The notes under the pieces: generated by a model | The model's input: only the letters and a program-made list of their open reading frames with translations | Database searches by the model: none | Told to the model about the DNA's origin: nothing | Assembly (NCBI RefSeq): GCF_000620465.1 | Contig: NZ_JIBE01000004.1 | Coordinates: 620,001 to 684,000 of the forward strand | Direction: 5' to 3' | DNA length: 64,000 bases | DNA from: Ralstonia sp. UNC404CL21Col | GTDB lineage: Bacteria; Pseudomonadota; Gammaproteobacteria; Burkholderiales; Burkholderiaceae | In this document: piece by piece, positions 24,618 through 32,418 of the stretch | How the letters are laid out: every line of letters begins with the position of its first letter | Position numbering within the stretch: position 1 is the stretch's first letter | Made by a program: the position numbers and the translations under genes

Positions 24618-25627
24618 CAACGCTGGTGACGGGCGCCACCGGTGGGCTCGGCCGCAATGCGGTCGATGCACTGCTGGCACACGGCGCCGGCGTACGCGCG
24701 ACGGGGCGTGATGCCGCGCAGCGCGAGGCCTTTATCGCACGCGGTGCGGACTATGTACCGGCCGACCTCGCACGCCTGACGCCGGCCACGCTCGATGCGC
24801 TGCTCGATGGAGTCGACACGGTGTGGCATTGCGCCGCGCTGTCATCGCCCTGGGGCGCGTATGAAGACTTCTACGCGGCCAATGTGCGCGCCACGGCGGC
24901 GCTCGCCGAAGCTGCCGTCAAACGTGGCATCCGCCGCTTCGTGCATATCTCCACGCCGTCGATCTATTTCGACTACCAGCATCACGCCGATCTGCCCGAG
25001 AGCTATCGCCCTGCGCGCTTCGCCAATCATTACGCGGCGACGAAGATGCTGGCCGAGGCGGCCATCCAGCAGCAGGTCGCCACGCAGCACCGCACGCACT
25101 TCGTCATCCTGCGGCCGCGCGGGCTGTTCGGCCCGCATGATCGCGTGGTCCTGCCGCGCATCCTGCACTTGCTGGAGCTGCGTGGCGGCGTGCTGCCCCT
25201 GCCCCGTGGCGGCGCGGCGCGCATGGACCTGACCTATCTGGAAAACGTTGTGCACGCCATGCAGTGCGCCACCTCGGCGGACGTGCCTTCCGGCGCCGCC
25301 TACAACATCACCAACCACGCGCCTGCCACGCTGCGCGATCTGCTCGATCAACTGCTGGGGCAACAGCTCGGCCTGCGTTATCGCATCCGCGCGGTGCCGT
25401 ATCCGGCCATGGCATTGGCCGCACGCGTCATGGAAGCCGGCAGCGCCGTCACGCACCGCGAGCCGCTGCTCACGCGCTACAGCGCCGCGGCCCTCCACTA
25501 CGACATGACGCTCGCCAACGACCGCGCGCGCATCGAACTCGGCTACGTGCCGCCCATCGACATGGCCGAAGGCATCCGCCGCACGGCTCACTGGTTACGT
25601 GAACATGGCAACGTTGTCCGTTTTTGA
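24614..25627 (+). CDS. NAD(P)-dependent epimerase/reductase (extended SDR, OleD/3beta-HSD-like)
   Basis: 337 residues. The Rossmann motif is TGATGGLGRNA at residues 6-16, the active-site Tyr/Lys pair lies in NHYAATKMLAE, and SPWGAYEDFYAANVRAT and LRPRGLFGPHD are segments shared with 3-beta-hydroxysteroid dehydrogenase and OleD-type reductases. The ATG overlaps the KAS III stop by 4 nt. The natural role is to reduce the beta-keto product of the condensing enzyme to a beta-hydroxy acid, as OleD does after OleA. This is inferred from order and family. Confidence 0.88.
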   Translation: MTTLVTGATGGLGRNAVDALLAHGAGVRATGRDAAQREAFIARGADYVPADLARLTPATLDALLDGVDTVWHCAALSSPWGAYEDFYAANVRATAALAEAAVKRGIRRFVHISTPSIYFDYQHHADLPESYRPARFANHYAATKMLAEAAIQQQVATQHRTHFVILRPRGLFGPHDRVVLPRILHLLELRGGVLPLPRGGAARMDLTYLENVVHAMQCATSADVPSGAAYNITNHAPATLRDLLDQLLGQQLGLRYRIRAVPYPAMALAARVMEAGSAVTHREPLLTRYSAAALHYDMTLANDRARIELGYVPPIDMAEGIRRTAHWLREHGNVVRF

Positions 25628-26411
25628 AGCCGGCTATTGCACGCATACGGCATGCGTGGCGCTGCGCGGCGCGGGACTGCGCACCTGCGCGTTTCCTGCA
25701 CGCGCCTGGCTGATCGAAGCCGCCGGGCGGCGCTGGCTGTGGGACACGGGCTACGCCTCGCATTTCCATGACCACACGCGCAGTGGCCTGTTTGCGATCT
25801 ATCGCAAGGTCACGCCCGTGTATTTCGACACGTCGGAATCCATGGCGGCGCAGCTTGCGCAACAGGGCGTGCGCCCGGCTGATCTGGATGGATTGATCGT
25901 CTCGCATTTCCACGGCGACCACGTTGCCGGCCTGCGCGACTTTCCAGGCGTGCCGGTCATCTGCTCCGGCGAAGGATGGATGCACCTGCGCGCGCTGCGT
26001 GGTGTTTCCGCGTTGCGGCGCGCTTTTGTGCCCGGACTGATTCCCGAAGATTTTGAAACGCGCACACGCTTTGTCGAACAGTTCGAGCAAGTCGCGCTGC
26101 CCTCGGAGCTGGCGCCGTTCGCATCCGCCTGGGCCTTGCCCAACAGCAACGGCGACGTGCTGCTCGTGCCGCTGCCCGGCCACGCCGCCGGGCACCTTGG
26201 CGCGTTCGTGCGCACGCAGGAAGGCTGGGTGCTGCTGGCCGCCGACGCCGCCTGGTCGCCGCTGAGCTATCGGGAGCTGCGTGGGCCGTCGGTACTGGCG
26301 TATTCGATCATGGAGGACCGCCATGCCTACTTCGACACGCTGCGCAAGCTGCACGCGCTCGATGCGGGCGGCCACGTGCGCATCCTGCTCACACACGAGG
26401 GGGCGTTGTGA
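25605..26411 (+). CDS. Metallo-beta-lactamase-fold hydrolase
   Basis: 268 residues. The metal-binding motif HFHGDH is at 101-106, a second ligand region is GHAAGHLG, AADAAWS supplies the bridging Asp, and a terminal LLTHE supplies the last His. This is the AHL-lactonase/glyoxalase-II branch. The ATG at 25605 overlaps the reductase gene by 23 nt (a GTG 6 nt earlier is possible). In the Ole pathway this slot is held by an alpha/beta hydrolase (OleB), so a metal-dependent hydrolase here may cleave a thioester or beta-lactone. Substrate unknown. Confidence 0.85.
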   Translation: MATLSVFEAGYCTHTACVALRGAGLRTCAFPARAWLIEAAGRRWLWDTGYASHFHDHTRSGLFAIYRKVTPVYFDTSESMAAQLAQQGVRPADLDGLIVSHFHGDHVAGLRDFPGVPVICSGEGWMHLRALRGVSALRRAFVPGLIPEDFETRTRFVEQFEQVALPSELAPFASAWALPNSNGDVLLVPLPGHAAGHLGAFVRTQEGWVLLAADAAWSPLSYRELRGPSVLAYSIMEDRHAYFDTLRKLHALDAGGHVRILLTHEGAL

Positions 26412-27718
26412 CAGCGTTGCACCGCCTGCTGTGGTCGTACTGGCAAACGCGCCGGCTGCGGCTGCCTGATCGCGCCGCGCTGGAAGCGCACCAGCAGCGG
26501 CAGATCTCGCGCTTCACGCAACGCGTGCTGACTCGCAGCCCGTATTTCCGCCCGTTCGCATCGAAGCCGATGCACGAATGGCCGTTGATGGACAAGGCCA
26601 CGATGATGGCCAATTTCGACGCCATGAACACCGCCGGCCTGCGCCTGAACGACGTGCTGGCCTGCGCGCAACAGGCCGAGCAGTCACGCGATTTCCGGCC
26701 GACGGTCGGTGCGTATTCAGTGGGCTTGTCGTCAGGCACCTCCGGCGGACGCGGCGTATTCGTCGTGAGCCCGACCGAGCGTGCGCAGTGGGCCGGCATT
26801 CTGCTCGCCAAGCTGCTGCCGCGCGGGCTGTTGCACGGCGAGCGCGTCGCGCTGTTCCTGCGCGCCAACAGCAATCTGTACACGGCCGTGCGCAACCCGT
26901 GGCTGACGTTCTCGTTCTTTGATCTGTTTGCGCCGTTCGAGTCGCACCGCGCGCCGCTGGAAGCATTGCAGCCGACCATCATCGTGGGGCCGGCGCAGGT
27001 GCTGCGTGCGCTTGCCATGGAGAAGCTTGCCGGCCGGCTCGACATCGCGCCCGTGCAGGTACTGTCCGGCGCGGAGGTGCTGGAGCCAATGGACCGCGCA
27101 CTACTTGCACAGGCCTTTGGCAACGTCGGCGAGGTCTATCAGGCCACCGAAGGCTTTCTGGGCGCGACCTGCCCGCACGGCACGCTGCACCTGAACGAAG
27201 CGCACGTGCACATCGAGCCGCAATGGCTGGACGCGCGCCGCTTCGTCCCCGTCATTACCGATTTCACACGCCGCACGCAGCCCATCGTGCGCTACCGGCT
27301 CGATGACATCCTCATCCGCCGCGACCCGGCGCTGGGCGCCTGCCCCTGCGGCAACCCGGCGATGGCCATCGAGCGTATCGAAGGCCGCTGCGACGATACG
27401 CTGGTCCTGCCCGCGCTGGGCGGCGGCACCGTCACGCTGTTTGCCGACGTGTGTTCGCGGGCGCTGGCACAGGCGCTGCCGCTGCACGCGGATTACCGCC
27501 TGGTGCAGACCGATGCGAACACGCTCGCGTTGTCCATTCACCCGGCCGACGCCGACATTGCGCGCGCGTGCCGGGCGCACCTGGCCGATGTCTTCGCCTG
27601 CCAGGGCGTCGATGCATCGCGCGTGACGTGGCACGCCACACCCGAGCGCATCGCCACCGATTTCACCACCAAGCGCCGCCGCATCGTCCGGCTCGCGGCG
27701 CCAGGAGCGGCACGATGA
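26408..27718 (+). CDS. Adenylate-forming enzyme (coenzyme F390 synthetase-related)
   Basis: 436 residues starting with GTG in a GTGA overlap. It belongs to the phenylacetate-CoA ligase / F390-synthetase-like branch of adenylate-forming enzymes: the phosphate-binding loop SSGTSGGRG is at about residue 110, YQATEGFLGATCPHGTLHLNE lies in the middle, and YRLDDILI lies late. There is no F420 biology nearby, so the true substrate is more likely a carboxylic acid of the lipid pathway (fatty or beta-hydroxy acid), activated as acyl-AMP. OleC plays such a role in the Ole pathway but from a different subfamily. Confidence 0.85.
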   Translation: MTALHRLLWSYWQTRRLRLPDRAALEAHQQRQISRFTQRVLTRSPYFRPFASKPMHEWPLMDKATMMANFDAMNTAGLRLNDVLACAQQAEQSRDFRPTVGAYSVGLSSGTSGGRGVFVVSPTERAQWAGILLAKLLPRGLLHGERVALFLRANSNLYTAVRNPWLTFSFFDLFAPFESHRAPLEALQPTIIVGPAQVLRALAMEKLAGRLDIAPVQVLSGAEVLEPMDRALLAQAFGNVGEVYQATEGFLGATCPHGTLHLNEAHVHIEPQWLDARRFVPVITDFTRRTQPIVRYRLDDILIRRDPALGACPCGNPAMAIERIEGRCDDTLVLPALGGGTVTLFADVCSRALAQALPLHADYRLVQTDANTLALSIHPADADIARACRAHLADVFACQGVDASRVTWHATPERIATDFTTKRRRIVRLAAPGAAR

Positions 27719-28338
27719 GCCCGCTTGCCACGCGCCTGCGCCATATGGCCTTGGGCTGGTGTTCGGTGGGCCTCGTCTATGGTCTCTGCGGAGCGCTGCA
27801 AGGCGTTGGCACGGTCGTGCCGGAAACCGCACTGGACCGCGCCATTCCGTTTAGCACGTCGGGCATCTGGCTGTACGTGTCGTTCTTCGTGCTGATTCCG
27901 CTGGCGTATCTGCGGGCCGACGTGTCGCGCCTGCCTTGGCTGGAACGCGCCATGCAGATGAGTGCGCTCGTGAGCGGTGCGGTGTTCATGCTGTGGCCGA
28001 CCACGCTGCACTACCCGCCGCTGGCGGATGCATCGTTGCCCGGCAGCGTGCAGCGCATGCTGATCGCCATGGATTCGAGCCAGAACTGCCTGCCCTCTCT
28101 GCATGGGGCGCTGACGCTGCTCTCGGTGTGGGCGCTCGCGGATTCGCGCAAGCCGATGCGCACGGCGCTCGCGGCCGCCTGGGGGCTCGGCATCCTGTAC
28201 GCCACGATCCAGACGCGCCGGCACGTCGCACTTGACCTGTCGGCAGGCGTGGCCGTGGGCGTGCTGTGCGGCGCGGCTGTCCGTCTATGGTTGGCGCGGC
28301 GCGCGTCAACGCTCTCCATCGAACCGGTGTCCACATGA
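27715..28338 (+). CDS. PAP2-superfamily membrane phosphatase/transferase
   Basis: 207 residues with about six membrane segments. The second and third PAP2 motifs are visible as LPSLHGALTLL (PSxH with catalytic His) and TRRHVALDLSAG (RxxxxxHxxxD-like). The first motif (KxxxxxxRP) is not evident, as in lipid-headgroup transferases and AUR1-like PAP2 proteins. The ATG overlaps the ligase stop by 4 nt. It may dephosphorylate a lipid phosphate or transfer a head group at the membrane. Confidence 0.82.
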   Translation: MSPLATRLRHMALGWCSVGLVYGLCGALQGVGTVVPETALDRAIPFSTSGIWLYVSFFVLIPLAYLRADVSRLPWLERAMQMSALVSGAVFMLWPTTLHYPPLADASLPGSVQRMLIAMDSSQNCLPSLHGALTLLSVWALADSRKPMRTALAAAWGLGILYATIQTRRHVALDLSAGVAVGVLCGAAVRLWLARRASTLSIEPVST

Positions 28339-29468
28339 ATGCTTTTGCCCTGCCGCTTGCATTGATGCTCGGCTGCGTGCTGCTGGAACTGGCAGCGCTC
28401 AAATGGTGGCGCGGCCAGCCGCTGCCGTGGCGCGACGTCATCCTCAACCTCAACTCCGGCCACGTGCTGATGTGGCTGTGCCGCGGCGTGGAAGTCGCGG
28501 GCTTCACGTGGCTATATAGCCATGCCAGCCTGCATTGGGCGGATGGCTGGCACCCGGTTGCGGGTTGGGCCTTCACGTTTGTCGCTTGGGATCTCGGCTT
28601 CTACTGGCTGCACCGCATGCACCACAAGCTGGGCTTTCTGTGGGCGATCCACGCCGTGCATCACGAGGGCGAGCATTTCAACCTGTCGCTAGGCGTGCGC
28701 AACGCGTGGCTGTCGTCGCTGACATCGCTGCCGTTCTTCGTGCCGCTGGCGCTGTTGGGCGTCACGCCGGAGATGTTCGTAGCGGTGTCGGGTCTGCATT
28801 ACTCGGTGCAGTTCTACAACCACTGCGGACTGGTGGGCCGCTCGGGCGTGCTTGACCGCATCATGGTCACGCCCGCCAACCACCGCGTGCATCACGGCTG
28901 CAACCCGGAATACATCGACCGCAACTTCGGCGGCACGCTGCTCGTGTGGGACAAGCTGTTCGGCACCTATCAACGCGCGCTGGCCGACGTGCCGATCCGC
29001 TACGGCGTACACAAGCCCACCCACAGCGACAACCCGTTCTGGGCCAACGTCGTGCCGGCATTGCAATGGCTGGGGCTGCGCACGCCGCATTTGCAACGCG
29101 ATACGCGCGCCACGCCCGCCGGCTGGATCGCCACCGGCGGTGTGCTGCTGTTTGGCGTGGTGATCGACTACGTGCGCACCGATGGCCTGTGGCCCGGGCA
29201 CTACTGGCAAGCGGTCTGGTTCGTGCTCATCCTGCTCCTCACGCTGGCGCTGGGCGGCCTGTCGGATGGGCGCGGCTGGGGGCGCTGGCTTTGGCCGCTG
29301 CTGGCGCTTGCGTTGCCCATGTTGATGATCGGCATATGCGGCGCGGGCGATGCATTGTCCGACACGTTGGCGGTTGCGCTTGGGTTGCATGGTCTTGCTT
29401 GCGGACTGTGGCACGCGCTGCGGACCGAATCGCCGCTCTCTTCTTCGCCGCATGCCGAATCTCGCTAA
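28335..29468 (+). CDS. Sterol desaturase / fatty acid hydroxylase family protein
   Basis: 377 residues. The three histidine clusters of the diiron membrane hydroxylases are HRMHH, HAVHHEGEHFN and HRVHHGCNP, with membrane segments on both sides. Unlike most family members (about 250-300 aa) it carries an extra C-terminal region with roughly four more membrane segments (about residues 255-365). The ATG overlaps the PAP2 stop by 4 nt. It introduces an OH or double bond into a lipid chain, or cleaves an alkyl ether, depending on the subgroup. Confidence 0.88.
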   Translation: MNAFALPLALMLGCVLLELAALKWWRGQPLPWRDVILNLNSGHVLMWLCRGVEVAGFTWLYSHASLHWADGWHPVAGWAFTFVAWDLGFYWLHRMHHKLGFLWAIHAVHHEGEHFNLSLGVRNAWLSSLTSLPFFVPLALLGVTPEMFVAVSGLHYSVQFYNHCGLVGRSGVLDRIMVTPANHRVHHGCNPEYIDRNFGGTLLVWDKLFGTYQRALADVPIRYGVHKPTHSDNPFWANVVPALQWLGLRTPHLQRDTRATPAGWIATGGVLLFGVVIDYVRTDGLWPGHYWQAVWFVLILLLTLALGGLSDGRGWGRWLWPLLALALPMLMIGICGAGDALSDTLAVALGLHGLACGLWHALRTESPLSSSPHAESR

Positions 29469-30543
29469 GCTCCGCTACGCTTCACCGCGCGCCTCGTCGC
29501 TGGCCGAAGATTTGCGCCGTGCCGCGCACGACCATCTGCAGGCGCACGGCGACCATCGCTTTGCCGATGTGCAGTTCATTGCCAAGGGCGCCTTCCTCGT
29601 TGTGGTATCCGCGCTGCTGTATGGCGTCATGGTCACGGCCACGCACGCGACGGCTTTCGTGCTCGCCTACATGGCCTTTCCGTTCATCGCGATGCTGCTG
29701 GCCATGAACGTGCTGCACGACGGCGCGCATCGGGCGCTCTCCCCCTGGGCATGGCTGGATGGCCTCATGACGCGTGTGACCGCCATCCCGCTCGGCATCG
29801 AACCGGCCTACTGGACGGTGCGCCACGTGCACTATCACCACGCGCATGCCAACGTGGAGCACTACGATCTGGACACCGCCGCAAACCGCTTCCTGCGGCA
29901 AACGCCCTTTCAGCCGTGGTATCCGCAGTTTCGCTATCAGCATCGCTACTGGCCGCTGATTGCCGCCCTCTCGCTGCCGTACATCAACTGGATCTACGAC
30001 TGGTCGGATCGCCTTGGCCTCACGCCGCTGGCGGCAGACCGCGTGTTGCCCGGCCTGCGCGGCTGGGCGACGTTCCTGTCTGCGAAGGCGTTGCACTTGC
30101 TCATTGCGGTGGCGGTGCCGGCCTGGGTGGCACATCGGTTCGGCCTCGGCTGGGGCTGGGTGGCATTCGGCTACTTCGCGGGGCAGATGCTGGCGTCATG
30201 TGTGCTGGTCGCGTTGATCCTGGGCACGCACTGGGCAGACGTGACGTTCTATCTGCCGCCCGAATCGGGCCAGCTGCCGCACACGTGGCACGAACATGCA
30301 TTCCACACCGCGTGCGACTGGCAACCGCAACCGGCGTGGATCGGCTACTGGCTCGGGGGCCTGAACTGGCACCTCACGCATCACCTCTTCCCGACGTATA
30401 GCCACCGCCACTATCCGGCGCTGGCCGCACGTGTAGCAGAGGTGGCGCGCGCCCATGGACTTGACTACCGCGCGCTCACCTACCGCGAGTTGCTGACCGC
30501 GCAGCAGACCTTTCTGCGCGCCATGGGCCAACGCCCGAACTGA
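29452..30543 (+). CDS. Membrane fatty acid desaturase
   Basis: 363 residues with the three His boxes of acyl-lipid desaturases: HDGAH, HYHHAHANVEH, and NWHLTHHLFP near residue 305. Membrane segments flank them in pairs. The ATG at 29452 overlaps the hydroxylase gene by 17 nt; upstream in-frame sequence to 29350 is shadow. Last gene of the seven-gene operon; it probably desaturates the same lipid, or a product of the KAS III route. It converges on the hydrolase gene with a 22-bp gap and no visible terminator. Confidence 0.9.
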   Translation: MPNLAKLRYASPRASSLAEDLRRAAHDHLQAHGDHRFADVQFIAKGAFLVVVSALLYGVMVTATHATAFVLAYMAFPFIAMLLAMNVLHDGAHRALSPWAWLDGLMTRVTAIPLGIEPAYWTVRHVHYHHAHANVEHYDLDTAANRFLRQTPFQPWYPQFRYQHRYWPLIAALSLPYINWIYDWSDRLGLTPLAADRVLPGLRGWATFLSAKALHLLIAVAVPAWVAHRFGLGWGWVAFGYFAGQMLASCVLVALILGTHWADVTFYLPPESGQLPHTWHEHAFHTACDWQPQPAWIGYWLGGLNWHLTHHLFPTYSHRHYPALAARVAEVARAHGLDYRALTYRELLTAQQTFLRAMGQRPN

Positions 30544-30565
30544 CGCGCAGGCAACACGCGCGGCC

Positions 30566-31348
30566 TCAGTTGCGCGCTTCGACCGCGTGCACCGCGTCCA
30601 GAATCACCTTTGCCACATCCTGCGGCCGCGACTGCTGCGGCACGTGGCTCGTCGGCAGTGTCGTCACCTTGGCGCCAATCTTCCTGGCCATGGCGCGTTC
30701 CAGATCCGGCTGGATCATGCGGTCGTGCGCGCTGACGATGAACCACGACGGCTTGCTTTGCCATGCCGCCACCGTGGTGCGCTCGCCAAATGCCGTGGCC
30801 TTGATGGGACCTTGCGTCGCGGCCATCACGCGTGCCTGGGCGGCTGGCACATCCTGCGCAAAGTCGCTCGCCAGCGCCGCAGCGGGCAGTGACAGATAGC
30901 CGTTGGCGTCCGCGACAAGCTTGCCGATGCCCGGCGCGGGCGCATAGTCCTTGCCCACCTCTTCCGTCGACTGGCCGGCGTCCGGCGCAAACGCCGCCAC
31001 ATACACGAGGCCGGCAACCTTGCTGTCCGCGCCGGCTTCGGTGATGACCGTGCCACCCCATGAGTGCCCCACCAGCACGACCTTGCCCGGCTGGTTGCCG
31101 ATGGCGCGGCGCGTGGCGGCCACGTCGTCGGCCAGCGAGTTCAGACCGTTCTGCACCGCCTGCACCTTCACGCCCTTGGCCTGCAGCAGCGGGATCACCT
31201 TGGCCCAGTCGGACCCATCGGCAAAGGCGCCGTGCACGATCACGACGGAAGGTTGATCGGCGTCGGCCGTCGTGGCGGCCAACAGGGGCGCACTGGCGGC
31301 CATGCCGAGTGCCAGCACTGCGATGGAAACGGCTTTGCGGTTGAACAT
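30566..31348 (-). CDS. Exported alpha/beta hydrolase (EstC-like)
   Basis: 260 residues with a signal peptide (MFNRKAVSIAVLALGMAAS...LLA). The mature enzyme has VVIVHGAFADGSDW (oxyanion His-Gly), the nucleophile Ser in GHSWGG, and a late FIVSAHDRMIQPDLE segment with the acid and the His in PTSHVPQQS. This is the family of plant hydroxynitrile lyase / EstC-type esterases. It is downstream of the small repeat-protein gene on the same strand (58-bp gap), so the two may be co-expressed. Confidence 0.88.
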   Translation of the reverse strand: MFNRKAVSIAVLALGMAASAPLLAATTADADQPSVVIVHGAFADGSDWAKVIPLLQAKGVKVQAVQNGLNSLADDVAATRRAIGNQPGKVVLVGHSWGGTVITEAGADSKVAGLVYVAAFAPDAGQSTEEVGKDYAPAPGIGKLVADANGYLSLPAAALASDFAQDVPAAQARVMAATQGPIKATAFGERTTVAAWQSKPSWFIVSAHDRMIQPDLERAMARKIGAKVTTLPTSHVPQQSRPQDVAKVILDAVHAVEARN

Positions 31349-31406
31349 GTCGCGTCCTTGTTGTCTGTTCGGTTCTCAGTGGGATGGGGTTGCGCGTGCC
31401 GCCGCG

Positions 31407-31658
31407 TCAGGCGTGCGCACCGTCGTAGTACGGGTTCGCGCTGCGGGCACCGTCGGTGTAGATGTCGGTGGAGCGCGCACCGTCCGTATAGACGTCGGAC
31501 GAACGCGCGCCCTCGGTGTAGGCGTCCACGGCGCTCTGCACGGCGCGGGCGCCTTCGGTGTACGGGTCGCGAGCGCCGACGGATGAAGCCGCTTGCGCAC
31601 CGGCAGCGGCCACAGCGAGGGCAACAACAGCAAGAGTCTTGGCGAGATTGCGGGTCAT
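31407..31658 (-). CDS. Small exported protein with YTEGAR/YTDGARS repeats
   Basis: 83 residues. A signal peptide ending AQA at residue 23 is followed by five to six imperfect units of 9-11 residues: DPYTEGARA, DAYTEGARS, DVYTDGARS, DIYTDGARS, NPYYDGAHA. The repeated Tyr-Thr-Asp/Glu-Gly-Ala-Arg pattern fills the whole mature chain. I recognise no named family. Possible roles are metal or envelope binding. It probably belongs with the exported hydrolase downstream. The region upstream carries phased TACAAA hexamers (31826-31881). Confidence 0.7.
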   Translation of the reverse strand: MTRNLAKTLAVVALAVAAAGAQAASSVGARDPYTEGARAVQSAVDAYTEGARSSDVYTDGARSTDIYTDGARSANPYYDGAHA

Positions 31659-31825
31659 GATCGTTTTCCTTTTGAACGGTTGGGTTGGGAGTGCGGCCCG
31701 CCGGTGCCTTGCTTGGCATCAGACCGGCGTCGTGGCCACGGAATGCATTTAAGGCGCCTGACGTATCCGCCACGTAGCGACGTGCTGCCCGTTTTGTCTG
31801 GACGTGTACCGGAGCACCCACCGGA

Positions 31826-31881
31826 TACAAACGCATACAAAAACCCCTCCCATCGATCCCATTGCTACAAAGCAATACAAA
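31826..31881 (+). promoter_or_regulatory. Four helically phased TACAAA hexamers
   Basis: TACAAA starts at 31826, 31836, 31866 and 31876, that is at steps of 10, 30 and 10 bp, giving two TACAAA-N4-TACAAA pairs on one face of the helix. Such 10-bp direct repeats are typical of OmpR-family response-regulator sites. They lie in the 326-bp gap between the divergent repeat-protein gene (31658) and cupin gene (31985). No other gene is visible in the gap. Confidence 0.55.
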
Positions 31882-31984
31882 TCGGCGGCATCGTGAAACC
31901 GACCGGATACATCGCGGGCGCCCAATGCTGGAAACGAGGTGAGCAAGAACCGCCTCGTCACCACCGTTGACCACTGGAGCCGTC

Positions 31985-32383
31985 ATGCAACCGAATCGAT
32001 TGACCACCACCTTGCTCGTACTCGCAGGCGCGCTGGGTTCGCACAACGCATTTGCGCAAGCCGCCGGCGTGCATCGGACCGACCTCGTCCATCACGACCT
32101 GAGCACGCCCGGCCGCGAAACCCTCCAAGTGCGCGTGGATTTTGACGAGCGTGCGTTTGCCCCCGCGCATGTCCACCCCGGCGAGGAAATCGCCCACGTC
32201 CTGCAGGGCACGATCGAATACCGGCTGGAGGGCCAACCGCCCGTGACGCTGAAGACCGGCGATTCGCTGTTCATTCCGGCCGGCGTTGCGCACTCGGCAA
32301 GAAACGTCGGCAGCGGGCAGGCCTCGGAACTGGCGACGTATGTCGTGAAGTCCGGTGAGCCGCTGGTCACGCTCGTTCACTAA
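31985..32383 (+). CDS. Exported cupin-domain protein
   Basis: 132 residues with a signal peptide (QPNRLTTTLLVLAGALGSHNAFA) and a single conserved beta-barrel (cupin_2). The metal ligands appear in HVHPGEEIAHVLQG (His, His, Glu, His) and VAHSARNVG (His). The ATG at 31985 has GGAG 8 nt upstream; an earlier TTG has no support. It is followed after 35 bp by the Tat-exported hydrolase, so the two probably form an operon of periplasmic proteins. Substrate not known. Confidence 0.88.
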   Translation: MQPNRLTTTLLVLAGALGSHNAFAQAAGVHRTDLVHHDLSTPGRETLQVRVDFDERAFAPAHVHPGEEIAHVLQGTIEYRLEGQPPVTLKTGDSLFIPAGVAHSARNVGSGQASELATYVVKSGEPLVTLVH

Positions 32384-32418
32384 CCCGCTGTCCCCTCCCC
32401 CACAAAGAGAGAACCCCC

